Source: Pseudoxanthomonas wuyuanensis
Lineage (GTDB): Bacteria > Pseudomonadota > Gammaproteobacteria > Xanthomonadales > Xanthomonadaceae
Length of the DNA: 64,000 bases
Direction of reading: 5' to 3'
Assembly: GCF_900215535.1 (NCBI RefSeq)
Contig: NZ_OCND01000009.1
Coordinates: 62,001 to 126,000, forward strand
The translations under genes were made by a program, and so were the position numbers. Below the pieces are notes generated by a model. It saw nothing but the letters and a program-made list of their open reading frames with translations, did not search any database and was not told where the DNA came from. Positions 16,385 to 25,964 of the stretch are shown piece after piece (position 1 is the stretch's first letter; the number at the start of each line of letters is the position of its first letter).

Positions 16385-17092
16385 GGCGGAGTCGGCCAGA
16401 CAGTCGCGTCATTGGAAACAATGCCGAGGAAAGTCCGGGCTCCACAGGGCACGGTGCCAGGTAACGCCTGGGCGGCGCAAGCCGACGGAAAGTGCAACAG
16501 AAAGATACCGCCGATGGCCCTGTCACCCCTGTATCGCCCAGTCATGTCCGGACTTGGCGGCGCGCGTAGCGCGGCGACCAAGTCCTCCCTCGGGGTTTGA
16601 GGGAGAGCTCGGGTACTTGGCGACGCGCGTAGCGCGGCGACCAAGTCCTTCCCTCGGGGTTTGGGGGAAAGCTCGGGTACTTGGCGACGCGCGTAGCGCG
16701 GCGACCAAGTCCTCCCTCAGGGTTTGAGGGAGAGCTCGGGTACTTGGCGGCGCGCGTAGCGCGGCGACCAAGTCCTCCCTCAGGGTTTGAGGGAGAGCTC
16801 GGGTACTTGGCGACGCGCGTAGCGCGGCGACCAAACCCATCCCTCAGGGTTGGAGGATGGTTTGGCGATACAGGGGTGGCAGGGCACAGGTAAGGGTGAA
16901 ATGGTGCGGTAAGAGCGCACCGCGAGTCCGGTAACGGACCGGCACGGCAAACCCCACCGGGAGCAAGACCAAATAGGGAGGCTATGCTGCGGCCCGCAGT
17001 GCCTCCGGGTAGGTTGCTTGAGCGTAGCGGCGACGCTGCGCCTAGAGGAATGACTGTCCACGACAGAACCCGGCTTACCGGCCGGCTCCGCC
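16385..17092 (+). ncRNA. rnpB: RNase P RNA, bacterial type A, with a greatly enlarged P12 arm
   Basis: The catalytic RNA of RNase P, which matures tRNA 5' ends. Conserved regions are in order: GAGGAAAGTCCGGGCTCC (about 16426), GTGCCAGGTAACGCCTGGG, GACGGAAAGTGCAACAGAAA, GGGTGAAATGGTGCGGTAAG with AGAGCGCACCGC, GGAGCAAGACCAAATAGG, and GAATGACTGTCCACGACAGA near the 3' end. The P1 helix pairs GGCGGAGTCGGCC with GGCCGGCTCCGCC and sets the ends. The gene is about 708 nt instead of the usual 350-400. The excess lies inside P12, whose basal helix (16518-16538 with 16864-16884) is 21 bp with a single G-U. Confidence 0.95.
16556..16863 (+). repeat. Tandem 63-nt repeats inside the P12 arm of rnpB
   Basis: Four full units start at 16556 (63 nt), 16619 (64 nt), 16683 (63 nt) and 16746 (63 nt). 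A shortened, diverged fifth starts at 16809 and leads into the 3' strand of P12. Each unit holds a CGCGC-GTA-GCGCG hairpin and a second hairpin with CCAAGT pairing ACTTGG outside and CTCCCTCA pairing TGAGGGAG inside. The fifth unit replaces the outer pair with CCAAACC/GGTTTGG and the inner one with CATCC/GGATG. The repeats are open on both strands, but no protein is supported. Confidence 0.93.
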
Positions 17093-17122
17093 GCTTTCAT
17101 TGACGCTTGCGTCAATGAAAGC
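17093..17122 (+). terminator. Perfect hairpin at the 3' edge of rnpB
   Basis: GCTTTCATTGACG (17093-17105) pairs with CGTCAATGAAAGC (17110-17122) around a 4-nt loop, directly after the P1 helix. It has no U-run, so termination or 3'-end protection is inferred from position. Its right arm is also the first copy of the 138-nt repeat that follows. Confidence 0.5.
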
Positions 17123-17905
17123 CCCACGATGCGTTCGCATCGCGGGCCCCAGGCTGGTGCTTCCACACCCCACTCGCGGCGTTGCCGCGAGTCGCCCCTG
17201 ACTCAGGGGCTAAAAAACGTTTGCGGTAGTTCTTTTTTCGCCCAGGAAAAGCCCAAACTTTGCTTTGCAAAGTTCGGGCCCCGCGATGTCCTTCCACACC
17301 CCCGCTCGCTGCGCGAGCGCGCCCCTGACTCAGGGGCTGAGCAGCAGAACGTGGCGAAACATGCCCGATGCTCTGCGTCAATGAAAGCCCCACGATGCGT
17401 TCGCATCGCGGGCCCCGGCTGGTGCATCCAGACCCCACTCGCGGCGTTGCCGCGAGTCGCCCCTGACTCAGGGGCTGAACAGCGGAACGTGGCGAAACAT
17501 GCCCGATGCTCTGCGTCAATGAATGCCCCACGATGCATTCGCATCGCGGGCCCCGGCTGGTGCATCCAGACCCCACTCGCGGCGTTGCCGCGAGTCGCCC
17601 CTGACTCAGGGGCTGAACAGTAGAACGTGGCGAAACATGCCCGATGCTCTGCGTCAATGAAAGCCCCACGATGCATTCGCATCGCGGGCCCCAGGCTTGT
17701 GCTTCCACACCCCACTCGCGGCGTTGCCGCGAGTCGCCCCTGACTCAGGGGCTGAGCAGCAGAACGTGGCGAAACATGCCCGATGCTCTGCGTCAATGAA
17801 AGCCCCACGATGCGTTCGCATCGCGGGCCCCAGGCTTGTGCTTCCACACCCCACTCGCGGCGTTGCCGCGAGTCGCCCCTGACTCAGGGGCTGAACAGCG
17901 GGCAT
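17111..17905. repeat. Array of 138-nt structured tandem repeats downstream of rnpB
   Basis: The unit begins GTCAATGAAAGCCCCACGAT at 17111, 17377, 17515, 17653 and 17792; the last four are spaced 138, 138 and 139 nt. Each unit carries three palindromes: CGATGCG-TT-CGCATCG, ACTCGCGG-(5)-CCGCGAGT and GCCCCTGACTCAGGGGC. The first unit has about 128 extra nt, including a T-run and the hairpin AACTTTGC-TTT-GCAAAGTT. Open frames on the minus strand repeat the same peptide in different phases and are by-products of the repeat. Confidence 0.92.
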
Positions 17906-18232
17906 GTCGAAGCCTTGCCCGACCATCTTCATTCATCTCTTTCCAACTGTGGGAGCGACGTGAGTCGCGATGGGGCTTTACCGGTAAAGCTCCATCGCAA
18001 CACACCAATGCCGGCATGCCGGCACCACTCCCGCAGGATTTCAACAATCACATGGCCGCGTAGGGCGGGTCTGGAGCCGCGCCATGCAAAAAAGCCCGGT
18101 GCATCGAAGCGCTTTCGACACAGATGGAACGGGTATGGCGGGGAAGACATCCCGCTATTTATCTGCACTTGCCTGTGTCCAACCACCTTTGGGCGACACG
18201 GTCGCAACTGCCGTCGCTCTACCGGATTCCCT
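17906..18232. repeat. Repeat-rich gap with a REP-type element
   Basis: From about 17946 there is a copy of the GTGGGAGCGACGTGAGTCGC element. It is followed by a palindrome GGGGCTTTACCGGTAAAGCTCC-like segment (about 17972) and GCCGGCATGCCGGC, ending near CACTCCCGCAGGATTT at about 18044. The same combination, diverged, recurs at 37054-37135. No gene is supported. The remainder up to the NRDE gene shows nothing recognisable. Confidence 0.6.
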
Positions 18233-19000
18233 TCAATAATCGCCGGTGCGCAGCGTGGTTTCGCCTTCGAACATGCCGTCGAGACCGAAACGGCGTTCGC
18301 TGATCCAGCCGCGGCCGTCGTGACCGATGGCGATCAGCGTGCTGGCGCGGGTGCCGTAGACGGCGTTGTCGATGAATGCGGGGGAGAGCAGGCGCTCGCG
18401 TTCCAGGCCGATGCCGGTATCGGGCAGGTCTTCATCAGCGGCCGGGGTCCGGTCGGCCAATGCCTGCCACAGCGGTGACACTTCGTCCGAATCGCTGGCG
18501 ACCCAGGCCGCCAGCCTGCGGCTCAGCCCCTGGGTCTTGGGCCACGGCTCGTCCAGATCCCCGTTCGACAGGCCATGGATGCCGGCAGCCACCGTCCGCT
18601 GGCGCGGGAATGGATGATTGCTGATGAAGCGGCAGCCGTCGGCATCGGCCAGCAGCAGATTGAAAGGCGCGTAGGCCGGGGCATGCGCCAGCAGATCGTT
18701 GGCGAATTCGTCGACGCTGCGCGCCTGCTGCAGGAACCCGCTGACCAGGCCGCCGCGCGATGGCGCCTGCGCCAGCGCCACCCGCGGGTCGCGGACGTTG
18801 GTGACCACCGCCAGCCGGCCGCGGTCGTCGATGCCGGCCCAGGTACCGCCTGACACCAGATCCCTGCCGGCCAGTAACGATGGCTCATCCGGCCAGCGGG
18901 ACAGCGCCGCGGTCGGCCGCTGATGGAATTCGTCGCGGTTGCCGGCCAGCAGCAATCGCCAGCGCGGATGGAAGTTCCAGGCCAGGGCTAGGACGCACAT
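18233..19000 (-). CDS. NRDE family protein (TANGO2-like)
   Basis: A 255-aa protein named for the motif LAGNRDEFHQRP, found here at residues 18-29 after the conserved N-terminal MCVLALAWNFHP. Other family features are SGGTWAGIDDRGRLAVVTNVRDP, GGLVSGFL, NLLLADADG and the C-terminal YGTRASTLIAI. Family members resemble N-terminal-nucleophile-fold proteins; human TANGO2 is implicated in haem or lipid handling, but the bacterial function is undefined. It is transcribed away from the dcw cluster, so its 5' side shares the 321-nt gap with the mraZ promoter. Confidence 0.9.
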   Translation of the reverse strand: MCVLALAWNFHPRWRLLLAGNRDEFHQRPTAALSRWPDEPSLLAGRDLVSGGTWAGIDDRGRLAVVTNVRDPRVALAQAPSRGGLVSGFLQQARSVDEFANDLLAHAPAYAPFNLLLADADGCRFISNHPFPRQRTVAAGIHGLSNGDLDEPWPKTQGLSRRLAAWVASDSDEVSPLWQALADRTPAADEDLPDTGIGLERERLLSPAFIDNAVYGTRASTLIAIGHDGRGWISERRFGLDGMFEGETTLRTGDY

Positions 19001-19209
19001 GGCCGGATTCTGGACCCGCAGGACGGCTACGGCCAGTGGTGCGTCGCAACATCGCTTGAGACGCGCGTGAAGCTCTGCTCACGTCGGTGAATCATCGTCG
19101 AATCTCAAAATTTGAGACTAAACAGTGACTTGTGGATAAGCCTTGAACAATTCTATGAAGTTGCCTGCAAGCCATTGATACACAAGACGATTTCTTTGCT
19201 ATCCGGCTG

Positions 19210-19237
19210 TTGACAACCCTGTGTGCGGTGCTAATGT
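19210..19237 (+). promoter_or_regulatory. Predicted sigma-70 promoter of the dcw cluster
   Basis: TTGACA at 19210-19215, then a 16-nt spacer and TAATGT at 19232-19237 preceded by TGC, an extended -10. It lies about 85 nt upstream of the mraZ GTG in an A/T-rich part of the 19001-19321 gap. The rest of that gap (19082-19200) is A/T-rich but holds nothing I can name. Confidence 0.6.
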
Positions 19238-19259
19238 GGGTATATGTGGGAAAACCGGG
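19237..19259 (+). promoter_or_regulatory. MraZ-type operator boxes
   Basis: TGGGT (19237-19241), 5 nt, TGGGA (19247-19251), about 5 nt, then an imperfect CGGGT (19256-19260). Direct TGGGN repeats at 10-nt period are the known MraZ binding pattern. The boxes overlap the -10 and start region of the promoter, consistent with autorepression of the dcw cluster. Confidence 0.65.
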
Positions 19260-19321
19260 TTTTAAGTGGTTTTTCGTGTTTCAATTAACGCCTACAAGCG
19301 AACGGGCAGGGTGCAACGGCA

Positions 19322-19768
19322 GTGTTTCAAGGCGAGACCGCCATCACAGTTGACGACAAGGGCCGGATGGCGGTGCCCACCGCCTACCGCGAACTGGTCG
19401 CGCGCGAGTGCGGCAACCGCCTGGTCATCGCCTACAACCCGTTCGAGTCCGGTTCGCTGTACCTGTACCCGGAAAAGGAATGGCAGCGGGTCCGCGACTC
19501 GGTCAATGCCCTGCCCAGCACCCGCGCCGCCCACCGTGCGCTGCAGCTGAAGCTGGTCGGTGCCGCCACGCCGGTCGAACTGGACGGCAACGGCCGCATC
19601 AGCATTCCCGCCAGCCATCGCAGCGCGGTGGGTATCGAAAAGAAAGCCGTGCTGCTGGGCATGGGCGACAAGTTCGAACTTTGGAGCGAGCAGGCGCACC
19701 ACGCGCAGATCCGCCAGACCATCGGCGACGACGATCTGAGCGACCACATGCTTGAGTTGAGATTGTGA
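19322..19768 (+). CDS. mraZ: Transcriptional regulator MraZ
   Basis: MraZ is the first gene of the dcw cluster and a DNA-binding repressor of it. The 148-aa protein has the two AbrB-like half-repeats of the family. The first begins [23 protein letters not shown] and the second [20 protein letters not shown]; both carry the DxxGRxxxP core. The start is the GTG at 19322, since the conserved MFxGxxxxxxDxKGR begins there. TGGG operator boxes lie 60-85 nt upstream. Its stop overlaps the rsmH start (GTGA). Confidence 0.95.
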   Translation: MFQGETAITVDDKGRMAVPTAYRELVARECGNRLVIAYNPFESGSLYLYPEKEWQRVRDSVNALPSTRAAHRALQLKLVGAATPVELDGNGRISIPASHRSAVGIEKKAVLLGMGDKFELWSEQAHHAQIRQTIGDDDLSDHMLELRL

Positions 19769-20895
19769 GCAAGGGTGACGGCACGCGGCAGTCCGCGCAG
19801 GCCGCTCACCTTCCAGTGCAGCATTTGCCGGTGATGTACGCGCAGGTCATGGAAGGGCTGCAGGTGAAGGAAGACGGGACGTATCTGGACGGCACGTTCG
19901 GGCGTGGAGGGCACGCGCGCGGCGTGTTGCAACAACTGGGCCCGGGAGGCCGTCTGCTGCTGATGGACAAGGATCCTGAAGCGATCGCGCATGCCGAACT
20001 GACGTTCGCGGGCGATGACCGCGTCGTCATCCGGCGCGGCAGTTTTGCCGCCATCGCCGACTGGGACGCCGCCGCGCAGGGCCTGGACGGCGTGCTGCTG
20101 GATCTGGGCGTGTCGTCGCCGCAGTTGGACGTGGCCGAGCGCGGTTTCAGTTTCGGCAAGGACGGTCCGCTGGACATGCGCATGGATCCGGAAGCCGGCG
20201 AAAGCGCCGCCGACTGGCTGGCGCGCGCCGACGAGCGCGACATCGCCGATGTGCTGTGGACCTATGGCGAAGAGCGGATGAGCCGGCGCATTGCCCGCGC
20301 CATCGTTGCCCGCCGCGCGGAAACGCCGTTGACGCGTACGGCAGAGCTGGCCGATCTGATCGCCGCGGTGATGCCGCGCGGCAAGAAGCAGGACATCCAT
20401 CCGGCCACCCGCAGCTTCCAGGCCATCCGCATCCATATCAACCGCGAACTGGCGGATCTGGAAACCGGCCTGGACGGTGCGCTGGCGCGGCTCAAGCCGG
20501 GCGGGCGCCTGGCGGTGATCAGCTTCCACTCGCTGGAAGACCGCATCGTCAAGCGTTTCATCGCCCAGCACGCCAAGGCGCCGCCGGGCAATCGCCGGTT
20601 GCCGGCGCCGGATGCCTTCGTGCCGACCCTGCGCGCCATCGGCGATGCGCAGCGCGCGCTGCCCGAAGAAACCGCCGCCAACCCGCGCGCGCGCAGTGCG
20701 GTGCTGCGGGTGGCCGAAAAGCTGGGAATCGGGAGTCGGGAATCGGGAATCGAAGAAAGCAAGAGCGCAAGCAAAGGCTCGAGGCGGGCTGCCGGACGCG
20801 GCGCGGCGCGGCTTTCCCGATTCCCGACTCCCCGCTTTCAACAGCCGAATGGCTGGTCTTCCCGTTTCCCGGCGCTCCAGAGGAGCGCGCCATGA
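19765..20895 (+). CDS. rsmH: 16S rRNA (cytosine-1402-N4)-methyltransferase with a repeat-derived C-terminal tail
   Basis: RsmH methylates N4 of C1402 in 16S rRNA; rsmI, which adds the 2'-O-methyl of the same base, is also in this window. The SAM-binding motif [28 protein letters not shown] (as [13 protein letters not shown]), [14 protein letters not shown] and [16 protein letters not shown] are all present. The usual C-terminus ([15 protein letters not shown]) ends near residue 319. The last 57 or so residues of the 376 are encoded by a heptamer repeat element and by sequence up to ftsL, and resemble no family member. The GTG start overlaps the mraZ stop, and the TGA overlaps the ftsL ATG. 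Confidence 0.95.
   Translation: MSKGDGTRQSAQAAHLPVQHLPVMYAQVMEGLQVKEDGTYLDGTFGRGGHARGVLQQLGPGGRLLLMDKDPEAIAHAELTFAGDDRVVIRRGSFAAIADWDAAAQGLDGVLLDLGVSSPQLDVAERGFSFGKDGPLDMRMDPEAGESAADWLARADERDIADVLWTYGEERMSRRIARAIVARRAETPLTRTAELADLIAAVMPRGKKQDIHPATRSFQAIRIHINRELADLETGLDGALARLKPGGRLAVISFHSLEDRIVKRFIAQHAKAPPGNRRLPAPDAFVPTLRAIGDAQRALPEETAANPRARSAVLRVAEKLGIGSRESGIEESKSASKGSRRAAGRGAARLSRFPTPRFQQPNGWSSRFPALQRSAP
20724..20839 (+). repeat. Inverted heptamer element in the 3' end of rsmH
   Basis: The left arm is four heptamers (GGGAATC, GGGAGTC, GGGAATC, GGGAATC) at 20724-20751. The right arm (20812-20839) reads CTTTCCC, GATTCCC, GACTCCC, then a decayed unit. The variant GGGAGTC in the second left unit is matched by GACTCCC in the pairing position on the right. 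The spacer is 60 nt. Confidence 0.85.
20872..20888 (+). promoter_or_regulatory. Triloop hairpin holding the ftsL ribosome binding site
   Basis: GCGCTCC (20872-20878), loop AGA, GGAGCGC (20882-20888), ending 3 nt before the ftsL ATG at 20892. The Shine-Dalgarno GGAG lies in the right arm and would be masked when the hairpin is closed. Ribosomes finishing rsmH would open it. Confidence 0.55.
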
Positions 20896-21155
20896 CCCGC
20901 GTGCTGCTGGCGGTGCTGATCGTCGCCACGGTCGCTTCGGCGATCGGGGTGATCTATGCGCGCCACCGCCACCGTTTGCTGTTCGTCGAGCTGTCGCGGC
21001 TGGAGCGCGATCGCGATGAGCTGAACATCGAGTTCGGCCGGTTGCAGTTGGAACAGGCGACCGTGGCCGAAAGCAACCGCATCGACCAGATTGCGCGTAC
21101 GCGCCTGGGCATGAAGTTCCCCGAAGCCGCGGATGTGGTGGTGGTGCGCCCATGA
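20892..21155 (+). CDS. ftsL: Cell division protein FtsL
   Basis: FtsL is a small bitopic divisome protein that forms a coiled coil with FtsB and activates FtsWI. The 87-aa product has a short cytoplasmic tip, one membrane segment (about residues 3-22, [20 protein letters not shown]) and a periplasmic heptad-rich stretch ([20 protein letters not shown]). The C-terminal [19 protein letters not shown] is typical of FtsL. Its ATG overlaps the rsmH stop and its TGA overlaps the ftsI ATG, so translation is coupled on both sides. Confidence 0.93.
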   Translation: MTRVLLAVLIVATVASAIGVIYARHRHRLLFVELSRLERDRDELNIEFGRLQLEQATVAESNRIDQIARTRLGMKFPEAADVVVVRP

Positions 21156-23032
21156 ACGCGTCCAGGAACATGCCGCCGCGCAATATGCCGCCGATCAAGA
21201 ACCGCAACCGCGCGCGCTTCAACCTGCGCGGACGGCTGGCACTGGTTGTCGGCGCACTGGGCCTGTGCTCGTTCAGCCTGGTCGGACGCGCCGCCTATGT
21301 GCAGCTGATCAACAACGATTTCTACCAGCGCCAGGGTGATGCGCGGTTCCTGCGCGAAATCCCGATTCCGACCTCGCGCGGCATGATCACCGACCGCAAC
21401 GGCGAGCCGGTGGCGGTGTCTTCGCCGGTCGAATCGGTGTGGGGCAATCCGCAGGAACTGCTCAAATTTCCCGAACGCCTGCCGGAACTGGCCCAGGCGC
21501 TGGATGTGCCGGCCGATCATCTGGTCAACCGGCTGTCGCAGCGCGCCGACAAGGAATTCATCTATCTCAAGCGCCGCATCAATCCGGACGAAGCGCGCCG
21601 CATTCTCGACCACCGCATCCCCGGGGTGTTCTCGCAGCGCGAATTCCGCCGCTTCTACCCGCAGGGCGAGGCGATGGCGCATGTGCTGGGCTTCACCAAC
21701 ATCGACGACCAGGGCCAGGAAGGGCTGGAACTGGCATTCGACGAATGGCTGCGCGGCACGCCCGGGGCCAAGAAGGTGATCCGCGACAACCGCGGGCGCA
21801 TCGTCGAGAACGTCGATCTGCTGCGCGCCGCGCAGCCGGGCAAGGATCTGACTCTCAGCATCGATCGCCGCATCCAGTACCTGGCCTACCGCGAACTCAA
21901 GCGCCAGCTGCTGGAACTTGGCGCCAGCAGCGGTTCTGCGGTGGTGCTGGACGTCGCCACCGGCGAAGTGCTGGCAATGGTCAACCTGCCGACCTACAAC
22001 CCCAACGCGGTCAACGCCGGCAAGCCCGATGCCCGCCGCAACCGCGCGGTCACCGATGTGGTGGAGCCGGGCTCGACGATGAAGCCGATCACCGTGGCCG
22101 CGGCGCTCAAGGCCGGGCTGGTGACGCCGGAAACCCGCATCGACGTCTCCCCCGGGCACATGGCGCTGGGCCGCTACACCATTCGCGATTTCCGCAACTA
22201 CGGCGTGCAGACCGTCACCGGCCTGATCACCAAGAGTTCCAACATCGGCGCGGCGAAGCTGGCGGCCAGGCTGCCCAACGACTACTTCTACGAAACCCTG
22301 CAGAGCTTCGGCTACGGGCAGAAGCCCGGCAGCGGCTTCCCCGGGGAGTCGGCCGGCGTGCTGATGCCGCCGGCGCGCTGGAACGGTCTGCAGAAGGCGA
22401 CCATGGCCTACGGCTACGGGCTGAGCGCGACGCCGCTGCAGATTGCGCAGGCGTACGCGGCGCTGGCCAATGGCGGCAAACTGATAGCGCCTACCTTCGT
22501 CAAGGGCCAGCGCAACGAGGCCCGGCAGGTGCTGGACCCGGCGCACGCGCAGCAAGTGCTGAAGATGATGCAGACGGTGACCGAACCCGGCGGCACCGCA
22601 ACGCAGGCGGCGATCCTGGGTTATCACGTTGCCGGCAAGAGCGGCACCGCGCGCAAGGCCAGCGGCGGCGGCTATTCGCGCCGTTACGTGTCGTTCTTCG
22701 CCGGCGTGGTGCCGGTGGAGAACCCGCGCTTCTCGATGGTGGTGGTGGTCAACGATCCCGAACCGGACCGTGGCTACTACGGCGGCGCGGTGTCGGCGCC
22801 AGTCTTCCACAACGTAATGGAAGGCGCGCTGCGGCTGATGGACGTGCCGCCGGACGATATCGAAACCTGGCTGGCCGCGCAGGCCGCAGGCGAGGCGAAA
22901 CTGGCCGCGCGCAGGCCGGCGGAAGCGCCGGCGCCGATCAGCATCGAGCAAGCCAACGATGCCGCCGCCTATGACGACACCATCCCCGCCGCAATGGCGG
23001 ACCCGGCGGCGGACTCCGGGGTGCTGCGATGA
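21152..23032 (+). CDS. ftsI: Peptidoglycan D,D-transpeptidase FtsI (PBP3)
   Basis: FtsI cross-links septal peptidoglycan with FtsW. The 626-aa protein has a cytoplasmic N-terminus, one membrane anchor (about residues 29-50), a PBP dimerisation domain starting with the [19 protein letters not shown] motif, and a transpeptidase domain. The catalytic motifs are STMK with the nucleophile Ser at 308, SSN at 362-364 and KSGT at 496-499. The C-terminal tail after about residue 570 is low-complexity and alanine-rich. ATGA overlaps join it to ftsL and murE. Confidence 0.96.
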   Translation: MNASRNMPPRNMPPIKNRNRARFNLRGRLALVVGALGLCSFSLVGRAAYVQLINNDFYQRQGDARFLREIPIPTSRGMITDRNGEPVAVSSPVESVWGNPQELLKFPERLPELAQALDVPADHLVNRLSQRADKEFIYLKRRINPDEARRILDHRIPGVFSQREFRRFYPQGEAMAHVLGFTNIDDQGQEGLELAFDEWLRGTPGAKKVIRDNRGRIVENVDLLRAAQPGKDLTLSIDRRIQYLAYRELKRQLLELGASSGSAVVLDVATGEVLAMVNLPTYNPNAVNAGKPDARRNRAVTDVVEPGSTMKPITVAAALKAGLVTPETRIDVSPGHMALGRYTIRDFRNYGVQTVTGLITKSSNIGAAKLAARLPNDYFYETLQSFGYGQKPGSGFPGESAGVLMPPARWNGLQKATMAYGYGLSATPLQIAQAYAALANGGKLIAPTFVKGQRNEARQVLDPAHAQQVLKMMQTVTEPGGTATQAAILGYHVAGKSGTARKASGGGYSRRYVSFFAGVVPVENPRFSMVVVVNDPEPDRGYYGGAVSAPVFHNVMEGALRLMDVPPDDIETWLAAQAAGEAKLAARRPAEAPAPISIEQANDAAAYDDTIPAAMADPAADSGVLR

Positions 23033-24567
23033 GGCGGATGATGGCGCTGACCGAACTGCTGCCGGATGTCGACGCGCCGCGCGATATCGTCGTGCGCGGC
23101 CTGGTCCAGGACAGCCGCGCGATCGAGCCCGGCGACGCGTTCGTGGCGATCGCCGGTTTCGGCGCGCACGGGCTGGGCTTCGTCGACCAGGCCCGGCAGC
23201 GCGGCGCCAGCGCGATCCTGTTCGAACCGCCCGCGCCGGCCGGAATGGACGTTCCCAAGGACGCCATCGCGGTGCCGGATCTGCGCAAGCGCATGGGCGG
23301 GCTGGCGGACCGTTTCCACGCCTATCCGTCGCGCGAGATGAACATGGTTGCGGTCACCGGCACCAACGGCAAGACCTCCACCGTGCAGTTGCTGGCGCAG
23401 GCCTGGCATATCCGCGGCACCCGCTGCGGCAGCATCGGCACGCTGGGCGCGGGCATGTACGGCGAAGTGGTGCCGACCGGATTCACCACGCCGCTGGTGT
23501 TGCAGATGCATGCGCTGCTGGCGCAACTGCGCGATACCGGCGCCAAGGCGGTGGCGATGGAAGTCAGTTCGCACGCGCTGGACCAGGGCCGCGTGGATGG
23601 CGTGCATTTCGATGTCGCCGTATTCACCAATCTGACCCGCGACCATCTCGACTACCACGGCGACATGAGCAGCTACGGTGCGACCAAGGCCAGGCTGTTC
23701 GCCTGGCCCGGTCTGAAGTCGGCGGTGGTCAACCTGGACGACGACTACGGCCGCGAACTGTTCGCGTCGCTGCCGGCCACCGTGCAGGCGATCGGGGTCA
23801 GCTCGCGCGGCCAGGCCGAGGCGGCGTTGCGCGCCGATTCGCTGCGTCTGGACGCCAGCGGCATTTCCTTCGAACTGGACAGCGGCGGCGAATCCCACCC
23901 GGTGCAGTCGCGGCTGCTCGGCCGCTTCAACGTCGACAACCTGCTGGCGGTGGCCGGCGCGCTGAACGCATTGGGCGAAGCGCCGGCGGAAATCGCCCGC
24001 ACGCTGTCGCGCCTGCAGCCGATCCACGGGCGCATGAACCGCTTGGGCGGCGAGAGCGGCGACGGCGACCGCAATGGGCGGCCGCTGGTTGTCGTCGACT
24101 ATGCGCACACCCCGGATGCGCTGGATCAGGCGCTGTCCAGCCTGCGCGAACATGCGCACGGCCGCTTGATCTGCGTGTTCGGCTGCGGCGGCGAACGCGA
24201 TGCCGGCAAGCGGCCGCAGATGGCCGCCAGCGCCGAACGCTGGGCCGACCGGGTGATCGTCACCGACGACAATCCGCGCAGCGAAGACGGCGACCGCATC
24301 GTCGCCGACATCATGGCCGGCTTCGCCGAGCCGCAAAAGGCGGTGGTGCTGCGCGACCGCGCGCGCGCCATCGCCGACGCGATTGCCGAGGCGGGCAACG
24401 ACGACATCGTGCTGATTGCCGGCAAAGGCCATGAGCCCTATCAGGAAATCAATGGCGTGAAGCATCCGTTCGACGACACCGCAGTCGCGCGGCAGGCGCT
24501 GGATGCGCGCTTGCCGCGCAGCGATACGCAAGCGGTGCGGCCGCAGGATGCGGGGGAGCGGCCATGA
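23029..24567 (+). CDS. murE: UDP-N-acetylmuramoyl-L-alanyl-D-glutamate--2,6-diaminopimelate ligase
   Basis: MurE adds meso-diaminopimelate to the UDP-MurNAc dipeptide in the cytoplasm. The 512-aa protein has the Mur-ligase N-terminal domain, the ATP-binding GTNGKTS near residue 110, [13 protein letters not shown], the ARGxxGR-type Rossmann parts, and DNPR in [14 protein letters not shown]. The DNPR motif marks meso-DAP rather than L-lysine specificity. Start and stop lie in ATGA overlaps with ftsI and murF. Confidence 0.95.
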   Translation: MRRMMALTELLPDVDAPRDIVVRGLVQDSRAIEPGDAFVAIAGFGAHGLGFVDQARQRGASAILFEPPAPAGMDVPKDAIAVPDLRKRMGGLADRFHAYPSREMNMVAVTGTNGKTSTVQLLAQAWHIRGTRCGSIGTLGAGMYGEVVPTGFTTPLVLQMHALLAQLRDTGAKAVAMEVSSHALDQGRVDGVHFDVAVFTNLTRDHLDYHGDMSSYGATKARLFAWPGLKSAVVNLDDDYGRELFASLPATVQAIGVSSRGQAEAALRADSLRLDASGISFELDSGGESHPVQSRLLGRFNVDNLLAVAGALNALGEAPAEIARTLSRLQPIHGRMNRLGGESGDGDRNGRPLVVVDYAHTPDALDQALSSLREHAHGRLICVFGCGGERDAGKRPQMAASAERWADRVIVTDDNPRSEDGDRIVADIMAGFAEPQKAVVLRDRARAIADAIAEAGNDDIVLIAGKGHEPYQEINGVKHPFDDTAVARQALDARLPRSDTQAVRPQDAGERP

Positions 24568-25964
24568 AGCGGCTGCCCCTTTCCCTGTTGGCGCACTGGG
24601 CCGGCGGCGACCTGCGCGGCGATGATGCGTTGATCGGCGCGATCGCCAACGATACCCGCGCGCTGCACCCCGGCAGCCTGTATGTGGCGCTGCGCGGCGA
24701 GCGTTTCGACGGCCATGATTTCGCCTACGACGCGGCCATGCGCGGTGCGGCGGCGGTGCTGGTGGAGCATGCGGTCAAGGTGGACCTGCCGCAGGTGATC
24801 GTGGCCGACAGCCAGCTGGCGCTGGCGCGCATCGCCGCGGGAATCCAGCAGGATCACGTCGAGAAGGTGGTCGCCATCACCGGCAGCAACGGCAAGACCA
24901 GCGTCAAGGCGATGGCGTTGTCGATCCTGCAGCGCGCCGGCGTCGCCTATTCCAATCCCGGCAATCGCAACAACGAGATCGGGCTGCCGTTGGCGGTAAT
25001 CGACGCGCCGGACGATGCCGACTTTTCGGTTTACGAAATGGGCGCGGGCAAACCCGGCGATATCGCCTATCTGACCGACATCGTCGCGCCCGAAGTGGCG
25101 CTGGTGAACAATGTCGCGCCGGCGCACCTGGAACGGATGGGCTCGCTGCTGGGCGTGGCCGAAACCAAGGGCGCCATCTATGAAGCGCTGCCGGCCGACG
25201 GCGTGGCGGTCATCAATGCCGACGACGCGTTCGCCGAATACTTCGCGCAGCGCGCTTCCGGCCGGCGGATCATCCGCTTCGGACTGGAATCCACGGCCGA
25301 TGTGAGCGCGCGCGATATCCGGACGAGCGGGCAGGGCTCGCGCTTTGTCCTGACCGCGCCGCCGGGCGAGGCCGACATAGACCTGCACCTGCCGGGGCGG
25401 CACAACGTGATGAACGCGCTGGCCGCGGCGGCGCTGGCGTTGGGCTGCGGCGTGTCCCTGCCGGTGATTGCGGCGGGATTGACCGCCGCGCAGCCGGTGG
25501 CCGGACGCCAGATCGCACGCAGGCTGGTCAATGGCGCTGTGCTTATCGACGACAGCTACAACGCCAATCCCGGTTCGCTGGCGGCGGCCATCGATACGCT
25601 GGCGGCAGAGCCGGGGCCGGCATGGCTGGTGCTGGGCGACATGCGCGAACTCGGTGCCGATGGCCAGGCGCTGCATGCGCAAGCCGGGCAGCGCGCCAAG
25701 GCCGCCGGCATCGCGCGCCTGTATGCGCTGGGACCGTTGAGCCAGGCCGCCTGCGCCGCATTCGGCGAAGGCGCGCGCCATTTCGACAACCACAAGGCGC
25801 TGGCCGAGGTCCTGCTTGCCGATCTTGCGATTGCCGGCGGCGGCGGCGGCGATGCCGCGCCGGCCAATCTGCGTGTGCTGGTCAAGGGATCGCGCGGCAG
25901 CGCGATGGACCGCATCGTGACCGCACTGCTGTCCGCTGGGGAGGACAAGACACATGCTGCTTGA
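24564..25964 (+). CDS. murF: UDP-N-acetylmuramoyl-tripeptide--D-alanyl-D-alanine ligase
   Basis: MurF adds the D-Ala-D-Ala dipeptide made by Ddl (also in this cluster) to UDP-MurNAc-tripeptide. The 466-aa protein shows the ATP-binding [13 protein letters not shown] near residue 108, [40 protein letters not shown] and [12 protein letters not shown]. These are diagnostic of MurF among Mur ligases. It overlaps murE by ATGA and mraY by 11 nt. Confidence 0.95.
   Translation: MKRLPLSLLAHWAGGDLRGDDALIGAIANDTRALHPGSLYVALRGERFDGHDFAYDAAMRGAAAVLVEHAVKVDLPQVIVADSQLALARIAAGIQQDHVEKVVAITGSNGKTSVKAMALSILQRAGVAYSNPGNRNNEIGLPLAVIDAPDDADFSVYEMGAGKPGDIAYLTDIVAPEVALVNNVAPAHLERMGSLLGVAETKGAIYEALPADGVAVINADDAFAEYFAQRASGRRIIRFGLESTADVSARDIRTSGQGSRFVLTAPPGEADIDLHLPGRHNVMNALAAAALALGCGVSLPVIAAGLTAAQPVAGRQIARRLVNGAVLIDDSYNANPGSLAAAIDTLAAEPGPAWLVLGDMRELGADGQALHAQAGQRAKAAGIARLYALGPLSQAACAAFGEGARHFDNHKALAEVLLADLAIAGGGGGDAAPANLRVLVKGSRGSAMDRIVTALLSAGEDKTHAA

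Noticed and set aside
16523-16893. Open frames on both strands through the P12 repeats
   Set aside because: The repeats lie within a complete RNase P RNA and keep base pairing rather than amino-acid sequence.
17377-17905. Regularly spaced repeat, CRISPR-like at first sight
   Set aside because: The whole 138-nt unit is repeated with no unique spacers, and no cas gene is nearby.
17112-18047. Overlapping minus-strand frames repeating one peptide (LSQGRLAATPRV and similar)
   Set aside because: The peptides are the 138-nt repeat read in several phases, and palindromes inside each unit explain the sequence better than coding.
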